Below the pieces are notes generated by a model. The model was not told where the DNA came from. It searched no databases and worked only from the letters and a program-made list of their open reading frames with translations. 46,139 nucleotides of DNA from Hydrogenophilaceae bacterium (lineage in GTDB: Bacteria; Pseudomonadota; Gammaproteobacteria; Burkholderiales; Thiobacillaceae): contig JACAEC010000124.1 of the NCBI GenBank assembly GCA_013389055.1, positions 1-46,139 of the forward strand, written 5' to 3'. This document shows, piece by piece, positions 1 through 9,572 of the stretch. The position numbers and the translations under genes are program-made. Every line of letters starts with the position of its first letter. Position 1 is the stretch's first letter.

Positions 1-318
1 CACCGCGCGCAGGCTGCGGCCGATCAGGCGCTGGATCTCCTGGGTGCGGCCGCTCTGCTTGCCCCGTGCCGCCTCGCGGTCGCCCCGGGTGTGGGTGGCG
101 CGCGGCAGCATGCCGTATTCGGCGGTCAGCCAGCCGCCGCCGCTGCCCTTGACGTGGAACGGCACCTTTTCCAGCACGCTGGCGGTGCAGATGACCTTGG
201 TGTCGCCGCACTCGATCAGCACCGAACCTTCGGCATGCTTGGTGTAGCGGCGGGTGATGCGGATGTTGCGCAGGGCGTCCGGGGCGCGGCCGGAGGGACG
301 CGAAATGCTAGGGCTCAT
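1..318 (-). CDS. rph: Ribonuclease PH, N-terminal part (gene runs off the left edge)
   Basis: Reverse-strand translation [106 protein letters not shown] matches the RNase PH N-terminus. Confidence 0.93.
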   Translation of the reverse strand, partial: MSPSISRPSGRAPDALRNIRITRRYTKHAEGSVLIECGDTKVICTASVLEKVPFHVKGSGGGWLTAEYGMLPRATHTRGDREAARGKQSGRTQEIQRLIGRSLRAV

Positions 319-348
319 GGTCGGGCTCTTGCCAGGGAAAACCCGATT

Positions 349-1101
349 TTAACCCGCCACAGGCTCCGGCCCGAAACGCAGGGCCAAGACCGACAGGTTG
401 TCGCAGCGCGGACCGCCCCGGCTCTCGGCCGTATCCATCAACTGGTGGACAGCCTGGCGCAAGGGTCGGGCCTGCAGCTCGGCCAGCATCTCCCCCGGCG
501 CCAGCGCATCCCAAAAGCCGTCGCTGCACAGCAAGAGCAGATCGCCCTCGCGCAGAGGCGCCGGGTCGGAGACCTCGATATCGGGCAGCATGAAGCCGCC
601 CACCGCGTTGTAGAGCATATTGCGCTCCAGCCGCTGCTGGGCCTGGGCCTCGTCGAGCAGGCCCCGGTTCACCAGTTCCTGGACCATGGAGTGATCGCGG
701 GTGTGGCTGCGGAAACGGTCGCGCTGGAAGTGGTACAGCCGCGAATCGCCGACATGGGCCCAAACCGCCCTGCCCTGTTGCACCACGCAGGCGACGCAGG
801 TGGTGCGCGGCGGCTCCGGCAGATTGTGCTCGACGGCATAGCCATTCACCGCCTCGTGGGCGCTGTAGATGGCATCGAGCAGAAAACCCGAGGGGTCATC
901 CAAGGAGGGATGGGCCTGCGCCTTGAACCGGCGACAGACGGTGTCCACGGTCAACTGCGAGGCCACCTCGCCGTGGGCGTGGCCGCCCATGCCATCGGCC
1001 AGCACCAGGAGCAGGGTGCTGTTGCTTTGCTCGGCGGCCAGGCGGTCTTCGTTGTATGGCCGGCCGCCCTTGCGGCTGGCCTGATAGAGACTGAATTTCA
1101 T
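349..1101 (-). CDS. PP2C-family serine/threonine protein phosphatase
   Basis: MKFSLYQASRKGGRPYNEDRL...LLVLADGMGGHAHGEVAS...VGDSRLY...DHS...LLLCSDGFWD: PP2C motifs; start chosen at MKFS, overlapping the kinase stop (ATGA). Confidence 0.9.
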   Translation of the reverse strand: MKFSLYQASRKGGRPYNEDRLAAEQSNSTLLLVLADGMGGHAHGEVASQLTVDTVCRRFKAQAHPSLDDPSGFLLDAIYSAHEAVNGYAVEHNLPEPPRTTCVACVVQQGRAVWAHVGDSRLYHFQRDRFRSHTRDHSMVQELVNRGLLDEAQAQQRLERNMLYNAVGGFMLPDIEVSDPAPLREGDLLLLCSDGFWDALAPGEMLAELQARPLRQAVHQLMDTAESRGGPRCDNLSVLALRFGPEPVAG

Positions 1102-2048
1102 CGCCAGCCCATGCGGCTGCGCAGGATGGCCAGCAGGTTGGGCCTGGCCTCGGCGGCCTCGCGCGCCAGCTCGACCAGGCGCTTCTGCACGGCGAAGACG
1201 CTTTGCGGCCGCTCCATGTCGGACAGTTGCAGGCTGGCATCGATCAATTGCAACAAGCCCTCCGAATACAGCCCGGCGAAGGTCTGCGCGGCCGGGCTCA
1301 GGGTATCGCCCTGCAGCCGCTGGTCGGCCGCCGGCGGCGTCGCCTTGGCCAGACAGACGTACATGCTGGCGCCGATGGCGTAGATATCGGTCCACGGCCC
1401 CAGGCGGTCGCGCTCCTTGTACAGCTCGGGCGCGGCGAAGCCCGGCGTGTACATCGGCGCGATCGCCGCCGGCCCCTGGGCCAAGGCCTGGCGGGCCGAG
1501 CCGAAGTCGATCAGCAGCGGCGAGCCGTCGGTGCGGATGAAGATATTGGCCGGCTTGATGTCCAGATGCAGCAGCTTGCGGGCATGCACCTCGCGCAGGC
1601 CGTTGAGCAACTGGATGAAGATGGTGGTGATGAACGGCTCCAGCAAGGCCGCTTGTTCGGCGTGGATCAGCTTATGCAGGGTGTTGCCCTGCTCGTAGCG
1701 CATGGCCAGGTAGACCGTGTTGTTGGCCCGGAAGAAATTCAGCACCCGCACCACGTTGGGGTGGCTGAGGGTGGCGAGCGCCCGGCTCTCCTCGAAGAAA
1801 CAGCGCATGCCATAGCGGAATACGCCTTGGTCGGCCTCGGACAGCGGCTGCACGCTGCCGTCGGCCTGGCGCGCGACCACGCCAATCGGCAAATATTCCT
1901 TGATCGCGACCGGCCGGCCCTGGCCATCGTGCGCCAGATAGACCAAGCCGAAGCCGCCGCCGCCGATCTTGCTCTGGATGGTATAGGCGTCGAGCCGGAA
2001 ACCGGCGGGAAGCGGGTCGGTGGATTTGTCCGTCGATTGAGCGGCCAT
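1098..2048 (-). CDS. Serine/threonine protein kinase
   Basis: IGGGGFGLVYLAHD, VAIKEYLP, LLHLDIKPANIFI, LLIDFGSARQ: kinase glycine loop, HxDxKPxN and DFG motifs. Confidence 0.92.
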   Translation of the reverse strand: MAAQSTDKSTDPLPAGFRLDAYTIQSKIGGGGFGLVYLAHDGQGRPVAIKEYLPIGVVARQADGSVQPLSEADQGVFRYGMRCFFEESRALATLSHPNVVRVLNFFRANNTVYLAMRYEQGNTLHKLIHAEQAALLEPFITTIFIQLLNGLREVHARKLLHLDIKPANIFIRTDGSPLLIDFGSARQALAQGPAAIAPMYTPGFAAPELYKERDRLGPWTDIYAIGASMYVCLAKATPPAADQRLQGDTLSPAAQTFAGLYSEGLLQLIDASLQLSDMERPQSVFAVQKRLVELAREAAEARPNLLAILRSRMGWR

Positions 2049-2103
2049 GGATGCCCGAGTTAAGATGCCTGCCCTAATTAGCTTTCCAGCAAGGATAACA
2101 AAG

Positions 2104-2976
2104 GTGGCGGCATTGCACAGCATGACCGGCTACGCCCAGGCCGTGGCCGAGTTGCCGGTGGGCAACCTCTCCTTGGAATTGCGCGCCGTCAACTCGCGCT
2201 TCCTCGAACTCAATTTCCGCATGGGCGAAGAATTCCGCAGCCTGGAGCCGGTCTTGCGCGAGCGCATCGGCGACAAGGTCAAGCGCGGCAAGCTGGAATG
2301 CCGGATCAACTTCAGCGCCAACGAGAGCGCCGGCCTGCCGAGCGAACTCGACCCGGAACTGCTGGGCAAGATCGCCCGACTGGCCGAGCAGGTCAGACAA
2401 GCCCTGCCCGATGCCCGCCCCTTCGCGGTGGCCGAGGTCCTGCGCTGGCCCGGCATGCTGGGCCAGCAGCCGCTCGACCTGGAAACCTTGCAAGCCGTGC
2501 TGCTCAAGCTGCTCGACCAGGCCCTGACCGAATTCAACGCCAGCCGCAGTCGCGAAGGCGACAAGCTCAAGGCCATCCTGCTCGACCGGGTCGCCGGCAT
2601 CCGCGGCCAGGTCGCCGTCCTGCGGCCCAAGGCCCCGGCCATCGTCGCCGCCTATCGGGACAAGCTCACCCGCCGCCTGGAAGAGTTGCTGGCCAACCCG
2701 GACCCCGAGCGCATCACCCAGGAAGTCGCCCTCTACGCGCAGAAGATCGACGTCGACGAAGAGCTCGACCGGCTGGAGACCCATCTCTCCGAAGTCGAGC
2801 GCGTGCTTGCCGCCGGCGGCGCCGCCGGCAAGCGGCTCGATTTCCTGATGCAGGAACTCAACCGCGAGGCCAACACCCTGGGCTCCAAGGCCGCCTCCCA
2901 CGACCTGTCGCAGACGGCGGTGGAACTCAAGGTGCTGATCGAGCAGATGCGCGAGCAGATCCAGAATATCGAATAA
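2104..2976 (+). CDS. yicC: YicC family endoribonuclease/stress protein
   Basis: GTG start proposed; HSMTGYAQAVAELPVGNLSLELRAVNSRFLELNFRMGEEFRSLEP...; C-terminal NREANTLGSKAASHDLSQTAVELKVLIEQMREQIQNIE is typical YicC. Confidence 0.93.
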   Translation: MAALHSMTGYAQAVAELPVGNLSLELRAVNSRFLELNFRMGEEFRSLEPVLRERIGDKVKRGKLECRINFSANESAGLPSELDPELLGKIARLAEQVRQALPDARPFAVAEVLRWPGMLGQQPLDLETLQAVLLKLLDQALTEFNASRSREGDKLKAILLDRVAGIRGQVAVLRPKAPAIVAAYRDKLTRRLEELLANPDPERITQEVALYAQKIDVDEELDRLETHLSEVERVLAAGGAAGKRLDFLMQELNREANTLGSKAASHDLSQTAVELKVLIEQMREQIQNIE

Positions 2977-2993
2977 AGGCGAGTGGCGAGTAA

Positions 2994-3716
<723 letters not shown>

Positions 3717-3786
3717 ACTAACCTCGCGCCCGAGGCCGAACAAGGCTAGAATCGGCCCATTCATGATTGTTTCAAGGAGTATCGCC

Positions 3787-3993
3787 ATGGCCCGCATCAC
3801 TGTGGATGACTGCATCGACCGCATCGGCAACCGCTTCGAGATGACCCTGGCCGCCGCCCATCGCGCCCGCCAGATCTCGATCGGCGCCACGCCCAAGGTC
3901 GAGGCCAACCGCGACAAGCCGGCCGTCATCGCCCTGCGCGAGATCGCCGCAGGCCTGGTCGGCGTGGAAGTGCTGCACAAGACCGCTTCCTGA
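3787..3993 (+). CDS. rpoZ: RNA polymerase omega subunit
   Basis: [33 protein letters not shown]; between gmk and spoT as usual. Confidence 0.96.
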   Translation: MARITVDDCIDRIGNRFEMTLAAAHRARQISIGATPKVEANRDKPAVIALREIAAGLVGVEVLHKTAS

Positions 3994-4024
3994 GTTGCCG
4001 GGCGGTGTCCACCGTCCGCCCCCT

Positions 4025-6148
4025 ATGCCCGCAGGTTCGATTGAAGAAGTCGCCCCCTATCTAAAGCCGGCCGACGCCGAAGCGCTGGCGCGCGCCTACG
4101 CCTTTTCCGAAAAGGCCCACGAGGGCCAGCTGCGCAAGGACGGCAAACCCTACATCACCCATCCCCTGGCCGTCAGCGAGATCCTCGCCGACTGGCACAT
4201 GGATGCCCAGACCCTGATGGCGGCCCTGCTCCACGATGTGGTGGAGGATACCGGCATCGCCCCGGAGCAGATCGCCGAACAGTTCGGCCAGGCGGTGGCC
4301 AACTTGGTCGAGGGCGTCACCAAGCTCGACAAGATCCAGTTCGAGAGCAAGGCCCACGCCCAGGCCGAGAACTTCCGCAAGATGCTGCTGGCCATGGCCC
4401 AGGATGTCCGGGTGATCCTGATCAAGCTGGCCGACCGCCTGCACAATATGCGCACGCTGGATGCCATGAAGCCGGAGCAGCGCAGTCGCATCGCCCAGGA
4501 GACGGTGGACATCTACGCCCCCATCGCCAACCGGCTGGGCCTGAACAATGTCTACCGGGAACTGGAAGACATTGCCTTCATGTACCTGCACCCCACCCGC
4601 CACCGGGTGCTGGAAAAGGCCGTGCAAGCGGCACGCGGCAACCGCGACGAGACCCTGAACAAGATCGCCCGCGGCATCGGCGACAAATTGAAAGCGGCCG
4701 GCCTTCGCGCAGAGGTCTATGGCCGAGAGAAACACCTCTACAGCATCTACCGCAAGATGCAGGAGAAGAACCTGACCTTCTCCGAGGTCTACGACATCTA
4801 CGGCTTCCGCGTCATCGTCGAACAGCCGGCGGACTGCTACCTGGCCCTGGGCGCCCTGCACAGCCTGTACAAGCCGATCCCCGGCAAGTTCAAGGACTAC
4901 ATCGCCATCCCCAAGGCGAACGGCTACCAGTCGCTGCACACCACCCTGTTCGGCCCCTTCGGCGCCCCGGTCGAGATCCAGATCCGCACCCAGGACATGC
5001 ACCGCATCGCCGAGGCCGGCGTCGCCTCGCACTGGCTGTACAAGGCCGACGACACCGCCCTGTCCGAGGTGCAAAAGCGCACCCATCAATGGCTGCAAAG
5101 CCTGCTCGACATCCAGGCCGACAGCCGTGATTCGGTGGAATTCCTCGAACACATCAAGGTCGACCTGTTCCCGGACGAGGTCTACGTGTTCACGCCCAAG
5201 GGCGACATCATGGCCATGCCGCGCGGCGCCACCGTGGTCGACTTCGCCTACAACGTGCATACCGACATCGGCAACCGCTGCATCGCCGCGCGCATCAACG
5301 GCGAATTCATGCCGCTGTCCACCCCGCTCAGAAACGGCGACCGGGTCGAGATCGTCACCTCGGAAAGCGCCCGGCCGAACCCGAGTTGGATCCACTTCGT
5401 GGTCACCGGCAAGGCCCGCGCCCATATCCGCAATGCCTTGAAGAAGACCCATCAATACGAGTCCGAGGGCCTGGGCCTGCAACTGCTCAACCAGGCCCTG
5501 CGCGGCCTGGCCGTGGAGCCGGCCGAGATCACCGAAGCCCAGTGGGAGCGCCTGATCAAGGAATCCGGCCGCAGCAAGAACGAGATCCTGGCCGAGATCG
5601 GCCTGGGCAAGATGCTCGGCGTGGTGGTGGCCCTGCAGTTGCTGGCGCGGGACACGGAAGAGGCCGCCGAACGCCGCCAGGCCGTGCCGATGCTGATCCA
5701 CGGCGCCGAGGGCGTGGCCGTGCGCCTGGGCAAATGCTGCCGGCCCATCCCCGGCGACCCGATCATCGGCCAGATCAAGAAAGATCGGGGCCTGATCATC
5801 CACACCCACGACTGCCAGCAAGTGCGCCACTACCGCGAGGACCCGGACAAATGGGTCAACGTCGAATGGGCGCCGGACATCGACAAGACCTTCGAGGTCG
5901 GCATCAAGGTCATCGTCGCCAACAAGCGCGGCGTGCTCGCCACCGTGGCGGCCACCATCGCCAGCGAAGGTTCCGACATCGACAACGTCGAGATGGGCGA
6001 GCAGGACGGCGGCGCCTACACCTCGCTGTTCTTCAACGTACAGGTGCAAAACCGCGTGCACCTGTCCCGGCTGATGCGCAGCCTGCGCGGCCTGCCCGAT
6101 GTCGTGCGCATCTACCGGATCAAGGGTCGAGAGGCCCGCACCCCCTAG
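4025..6148 (+). CDS. spoT: Bifunctional (p)ppGpp synthetase/hydrolase (RelA/SpoT family)
   Basis: HD domain (HPLAVSEILADWHMDAQTLMAALLHDVVEDT), synthetase (YSIYRKMQEKNLTFSEVYDIYGFRVIV), TGS and C-terminal ACT domains. Confidence 0.96.
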   Translation: MPAGSIEEVAPYLKPADAEALARAYAFSEKAHEGQLRKDGKPYITHPLAVSEILADWHMDAQTLMAALLHDVVEDTGIAPEQIAEQFGQAVANLVEGVTKLDKIQFESKAHAQAENFRKMLLAMAQDVRVILIKLADRLHNMRTLDAMKPEQRSRIAQETVDIYAPIANRLGLNNVYRELEDIAFMYLHPTRHRVLEKAVQAARGNRDETLNKIARGIGDKLKAAGLRAEVYGREKHLYSIYRKMQEKNLTFSEVYDIYGFRVIVEQPADCYLALGALHSLYKPIPGKFKDYIAIPKANGYQSLHTTLFGPFGAPVEIQIRTQDMHRIAEAGVASHWLYKADDTALSEVQKRTHQWLQSLLDIQADSRDSVEFLEHIKVDLFPDEVYVFTPKGDIMAMPRGATVVDFAYNVHTDIGNRCIAARINGEFMPLSTPLRNGDRVEIVTSESARPNPSWIHFVVTGKARAHIRNALKKTHQYESEGLGLQLLNQALRGLAVEPAEITEAQWERLIKESGRSKNEILAEIGLGKMLGVVVALQLLARDTEEAAERRQAVPMLIHGAEGVAVRLGKCCRPIPGDPIIGQIKKDRGLIIHTHDCQQVRHYREDPDKWVNVEWAPDIDKTFEVGIKVIVANKRGVLATVAATIASEGSDIDNVEMGEQDGGAYTSLFFNVQVQNRVHLSRLMRSLRGLPDVVRIYRIKGREARTP

Positions 6149-6190
6149 CATCCACCTCATTGATGCCTCCCGAACCGATCCGGATCGGGT

Positions 6191-8278
6191 ATGATTCGCC
6201 TTCTTTCAGTATTGAAGACCCGTTTCTCTTTAATAATAATGCCTTTCCACCTGCCGGCATTCATCAATCCCCATGCCAGCTTCCGTGCCAGACTGGTCAT
6301 CGTGGTCGGCCTGGTCTCACTGGTCACCATCCTGCTGCTGAGCTGGCTGGTCGCCACCATCGCCTCCGCCCAGGTCAAGAAGGACAAGGGCGCGCTGATG
6401 GCCGAGGTCGCCCACCAGATGATGGAGACGCTGGACCGGGGCATCTTCGAGCGCCAGCGTGAAATCACGATCATGGCCGCCATGGACGCCATCCGCGATC
6501 CCCGAGTGCCGTTGGCGCAAAAGCAGAAACAACTGGAGCAGTTGAAGGCCTCCTATCACAACTACGCCTGGATCGGCATCGCCGATGCGCAAGGCAAGAT
6601 CCTGGCCGGCACCGGCGACCTCCAGGAAGGCAAGAGCGTGGCTCGGCATGCCTGGTTCGTGAACGGCGCCAAGGGCCCCGCCGTGGGCGATGTCCACGAT
6701 GCCCTCCAGTTGGCCAAGCTGTTGCCCAAGCCTATCTATGACTACCTGCCCCTGCGCGTGCTCGACATCTCGGCACCCATCCTGGACGCGGACGGGCGCC
6801 TGCTCGGCGTCATCTGCGGCCAGCTGTCCTGGGACTGGTCGTTCCAGGTGCGCAATGAAATCCTGGATCCGCTCGGCCACGACTTCAAGGCCGACATCCT
6901 CGTGCTCAGCCAGGAAAACCGGTTGCTCATGGGTACGCCGAAACTGCATCAACTCGTACGAAACATTTCTCTGCCCAGCACCGAGGCCACCGCCTCCAGC
7001 CATCAGGGCTTTATCGTCGAAACCTGGCCTGACGGCCAGGACTACCTGACCGGCTACGCCTCCAGCCGCGGCTATGCCAATTACAAGGGGCTGGGCTGGA
7101 AGGTACTGGTCCGCCAGGAAGCGGAACAGGCCTTCGATACCGCCACCGGATTGGGCCTGGCCACCTTCTTGGTCGGTATCTTCGTCGGTGGCTTCTCCCT
7201 GCCCGTGCTCTGGATCGTGGCGGGCCACCTCACCCACCCCATGCGCAGCATCGCCGCCGTGGCCGACCGCATCCGCTCGGGCCATGAAGAAGAACACATT
7301 CCGGTCTATCCGGGTTCGGACGAGATCGCCATCCTGTCGCAGTCGCTCGCCCAACTGGTCGACAATCTGGAAGCACAAAAACATCAGCTTCTCGAAAACA
7401 ATCAGGAACTCCAGCTCGCCGCCCAGGTGTTCGCCTCCAGCACCGAGGGCATCCTGATCGCCGATGCCGATCTGCGCATCCTCTCGGTCAACAAGGCCTT
7501 CAGCACCATCACCGGCTACAGCCTCGAAGAGGTCATCGGCCAGACGCCTCGCGTCCTCGCTTCGGGCAAGCACAGCGCCGCTTTCTATCAGGCGATGTGG
7601 AATGCCATCCTCAAGACCGGACGCTGGCAGGGCGAGATCTACAACCGGCGCAGGGACGGCAGCGTCTATCCCGAGTGGCTGATCATCACCAGCGTCAAGG
7701 ATGAAGCGGGCAGGGTCAGCCATTACATCGGCATCTTCACCGATATCAGTGAGCGCAAGACCACCGAGGAGCGCATCCTCTATCTCGCCAAGCACGATGT
7801 CCTGACCAACCTGCCGAACCGGGTCTTCTTCCTCGAAGAGGTCGAGCACGCCATCGCCGAGGCCGAGGCCCGCGGCCACAAAGCGGCCGTGCTCTTCGTC
7901 GATCTCGACCGCTTCAAGAACATCAACGATTCCCTCGGCCATCACCTGGGCGACCTGCTGCTCAAGGAGGTGGCCCGGCGTTTCGATGCGGTCGTCGGCA
8001 AGGAAGGGTTTCTCGCCCGCTGGGGCGGCGACGAGTTCGTGGTGCTGGTCCGCGTCCTGGCCGATGTGGAACAAATCATGGCCTTGGGCTACCGGATCAG
8101 CCATGCCCTCGGCGAACCCTTCGACATTGCCGGCCACCACCTCAGCATCACCTCCAGCATCGGCATCGCCGTTTGCCCGGATGACGGCACCGACCTGATC
8201 ACCCTGGCCCGCAATGCCGACACTGCGATGTTCCACGCCAAGGCCCATGGCCGCGACAATATCGTGTTCTTCACCTAG
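6191..8278 (+). CDS. Membrane sensor protein with HAMP, PAS and GGDEF domains, ending at an in-frame TAG
   Basis: N-terminal TM helix and periplasmic segment, HAMP-like region, PAS (ILSVNKAFSTITGYSLEEVIGQ), ARWGGDEFVVLVR GGDEF motif; the same frame continues after the TAG into the EAL ORF. Confidence 0.88.
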   Translation: MIRLLSVLKTRFSLIIMPFHLPAFINPHASFRARLVIVVGLVSLVTILLLSWLVATIASAQVKKDKGALMAEVAHQMMETLDRGIFERQREITIMAAMDAIRDPRVPLAQKQKQLEQLKASYHNYAWIGIADAQGKILAGTGDLQEGKSVARHAWFVNGAKGPAVGDVHDALQLAKLLPKPIYDYLPLRVLDISAPILDADGRLLGVICGQLSWDWSFQVRNEILDPLGHDFKADILVLSQENRLLMGTPKLHQLVRNISLPSTEATASSHQGFIVETWPDGQDYLTGYASSRGYANYKGLGWKVLVRQEAEQAFDTATGLGLATFLVGIFVGGFSLPVLWIVAGHLTHPMRSIAAVADRIRSGHEEEHIPVYPGSDEIAILSQSLAQLVDNLEAQKHQLLENNQELQLAAQVFASSTEGILIADADLRILSVNKAFSTITGYSLEEVIGQTPRVLASGKHSAAFYQAMWNAILKTGRWQGEIYNRRRDGSVYPEWLIITSVKDEAGRVSHYIGIFTDISERKTTEERILYLAKHDVLTNLPNRVFFLEEVEHAIAEAEARGHKAAVLFVDLDRFKNINDSLGHHLGDLLLKEVARRFDAVVGKEGFLARWGGDEFVVLVRVLADVEQIMALGYRISHALGEPFDIAGHHLSITSSIGIAVCPDDGTDLITLARNADTAMFHAKAHGRDNIVFFT

Positions 8279-8281
8279 GAC

Positions 8282-9091
8282 ATGAACGAGCGTGCCAACG
8301 AGCGGCTGCGGCTGGAAAACGATCTGCGTCGCGCCCTGCCGCTGGAGCAACTGCACCTCGTCTATCAGCCCCAGGTCGAACTCGCCAGCGGGCGCATCGT
8401 CGGGGTGGAGGCGCTGATCCGCTGGCAGCACCCCGAACTCGGCCTGATCTCGCCGGTGAAGTTCATCCCGGTGGCCGAGGACACCGGGCTCGTCAGCGCC
8501 ATCGGAGAGTGGGTGCTGCACAGTGCCTGCGCCCAGCAGCGGCAATGGCAGCAGGACTACGGCATCGCCTTGCGCATGGCCGTCAACCTCTCACCCGTCC
8601 AACTCCAGCAAAACGACATCGTCTCGATGGTCAACCACATCGTGTCGGAAGTGGGCATGAACCCCGAGTACCTGGAACTGGAAATCACGGAAGGCGTCCT
8701 GATGGGCTCCGACGAACAGGTCAAGGTCGACCTCTACAAACTTAGCCTGTCGGGCATCCAGATCGCCCTCGACGACTTCGGCACCGGCTACTCGAGCCTG
8801 CGCTACATCAGCCAACTCGACATCCACAAGATCAAGATCGACCGCACCTTCATCCACGACTTGACCGAAAACAGCCAGAACGCAAGCATCGTGTCGGCGA
8901 TCGTCGCCATGGCCAAGAACCTGGGCATCACCCTCTTGGCCGAAGGCATCGAAACAAGGGAAGTCGCCGAGCTACTGGCCCGCCTGGGCTGCCAAGAAGG
9001 CCAGGGCTACCTCTACGACCGCCCCCTGAGCCCCGAGGCGATCGAGCGCCTGCTGGAGAAAGAAGCGGCTGGGCAAGCCAGCCCAACATGA
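8282..9091 (+). CDS. EAL-domain c-di-GMP phosphodiesterase module, same frame as the preceding GGDEF ORF
   Basis: MNERANERLRLENDLRRALPLEQLHLVYQPQVELASGRIVGVEALIRWQHPELG...DDFGTGYSSLRYI...LLAEGIE; starts one codon after the TAG at 8276-8278. Confidence 0.9.
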   Translation: MNERANERLRLENDLRRALPLEQLHLVYQPQVELASGRIVGVEALIRWQHPELGLISPVKFIPVAEDTGLVSAIGEWVLHSACAQQRQWQQDYGIALRMAVNLSPVQLQQNDIVSMVNHIVSEVGMNPEYLELEITEGVLMGSDEQVKVDLYKLSLSGIQIALDDFGTGYSSLRYISQLDIHKIKIDRTFIHDLTENSQNASIVSAIVAMAKNLGITLLAEGIETREVAELLARLGCQEGQGYLYDRPLSPEAIERLLEKEAAGQASPT

Positions 9092-9185
9092 GCGGCAGCC
9101 CCGCCGCCCGCACAGCCAACCGCTCGCACGGATTCCCCCCTCCCCCATTACAATACCGGGCAATCCGACCACTTGAGGAACGCCC

Positions 9186-9563
9186 GTGAGCAAGACCATC
9201 ATCATCACCGAGCACGCCCCCGCCGCCATCGGCACCTATTCCCAGGCGGTAAAAGTCGGCAACACCGTCTACCTGTCCGGCCAGATCGGCCTCGACCCGG
9301 CCACCATGCAGATGGTCGAAGGCATCGAGGCGCAAATCCACCGCGTGTTCCAGAACCTTCAGGCAGTCGCCGAGGCCGCCGGCGGCAGCCTCGCCGATGT
9401 GGTCAAGCTCAACGTCTTCCTCACCGACCTCGGCCATTTCGCCCGCGTCAACGAGATCATGGCGCAGTATTTCGCCGAGCCCTATCCGGCCCGCGCCGCC
9501 GTCGGCGTCAAGGAGTTACCGCGCGGCGCCCTGGTCGAGGCCGACGCCGTCATGGTGCTCTGA
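9186..9563 (+). CDS. ridA: RidA family (reactive intermediate/imine deaminase) protein
   Basis: [36 protein letters not shown]...[26 protein letters not shown]. Confidence 0.94.
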   Translation: MSKTIIITEHAPAAIGTYSQAVKVGNTVYLSGQIGLDPATMQMVEGIEAQIHRVFQNLQAVAEAAGGSLADVVKLNVFLTDLGHFARVNEIMAQYFAEPYPARAAVGVKELPRGALVEADAVMVL

Positions 9564-9572
9564 CTCCGCACG

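Noticed and set aside
4061-6160. 699-aa antisense ORF opposite spoT
   Set aside because: Shadow ORF of a high-GC codon-biased gene; low-complexity Gly/Asp/His/Val/Leu-rich translation and the sense strand is unmistakably SpoT.
6317-8545. 742-aa antisense ORF opposite the GGDEF/EAL region
   Set aside because: GC-driven shadow ORF; sense strand has clear PAS/GGDEF/EAL motifs.
8282-9091. Independent EAL gene with its own promoter
   Set aside because: Start is one codon past the TAG in the same frame, and the N-terminus is typical GGDEF-EAL linker sequence, so a split of one gene is more likely.
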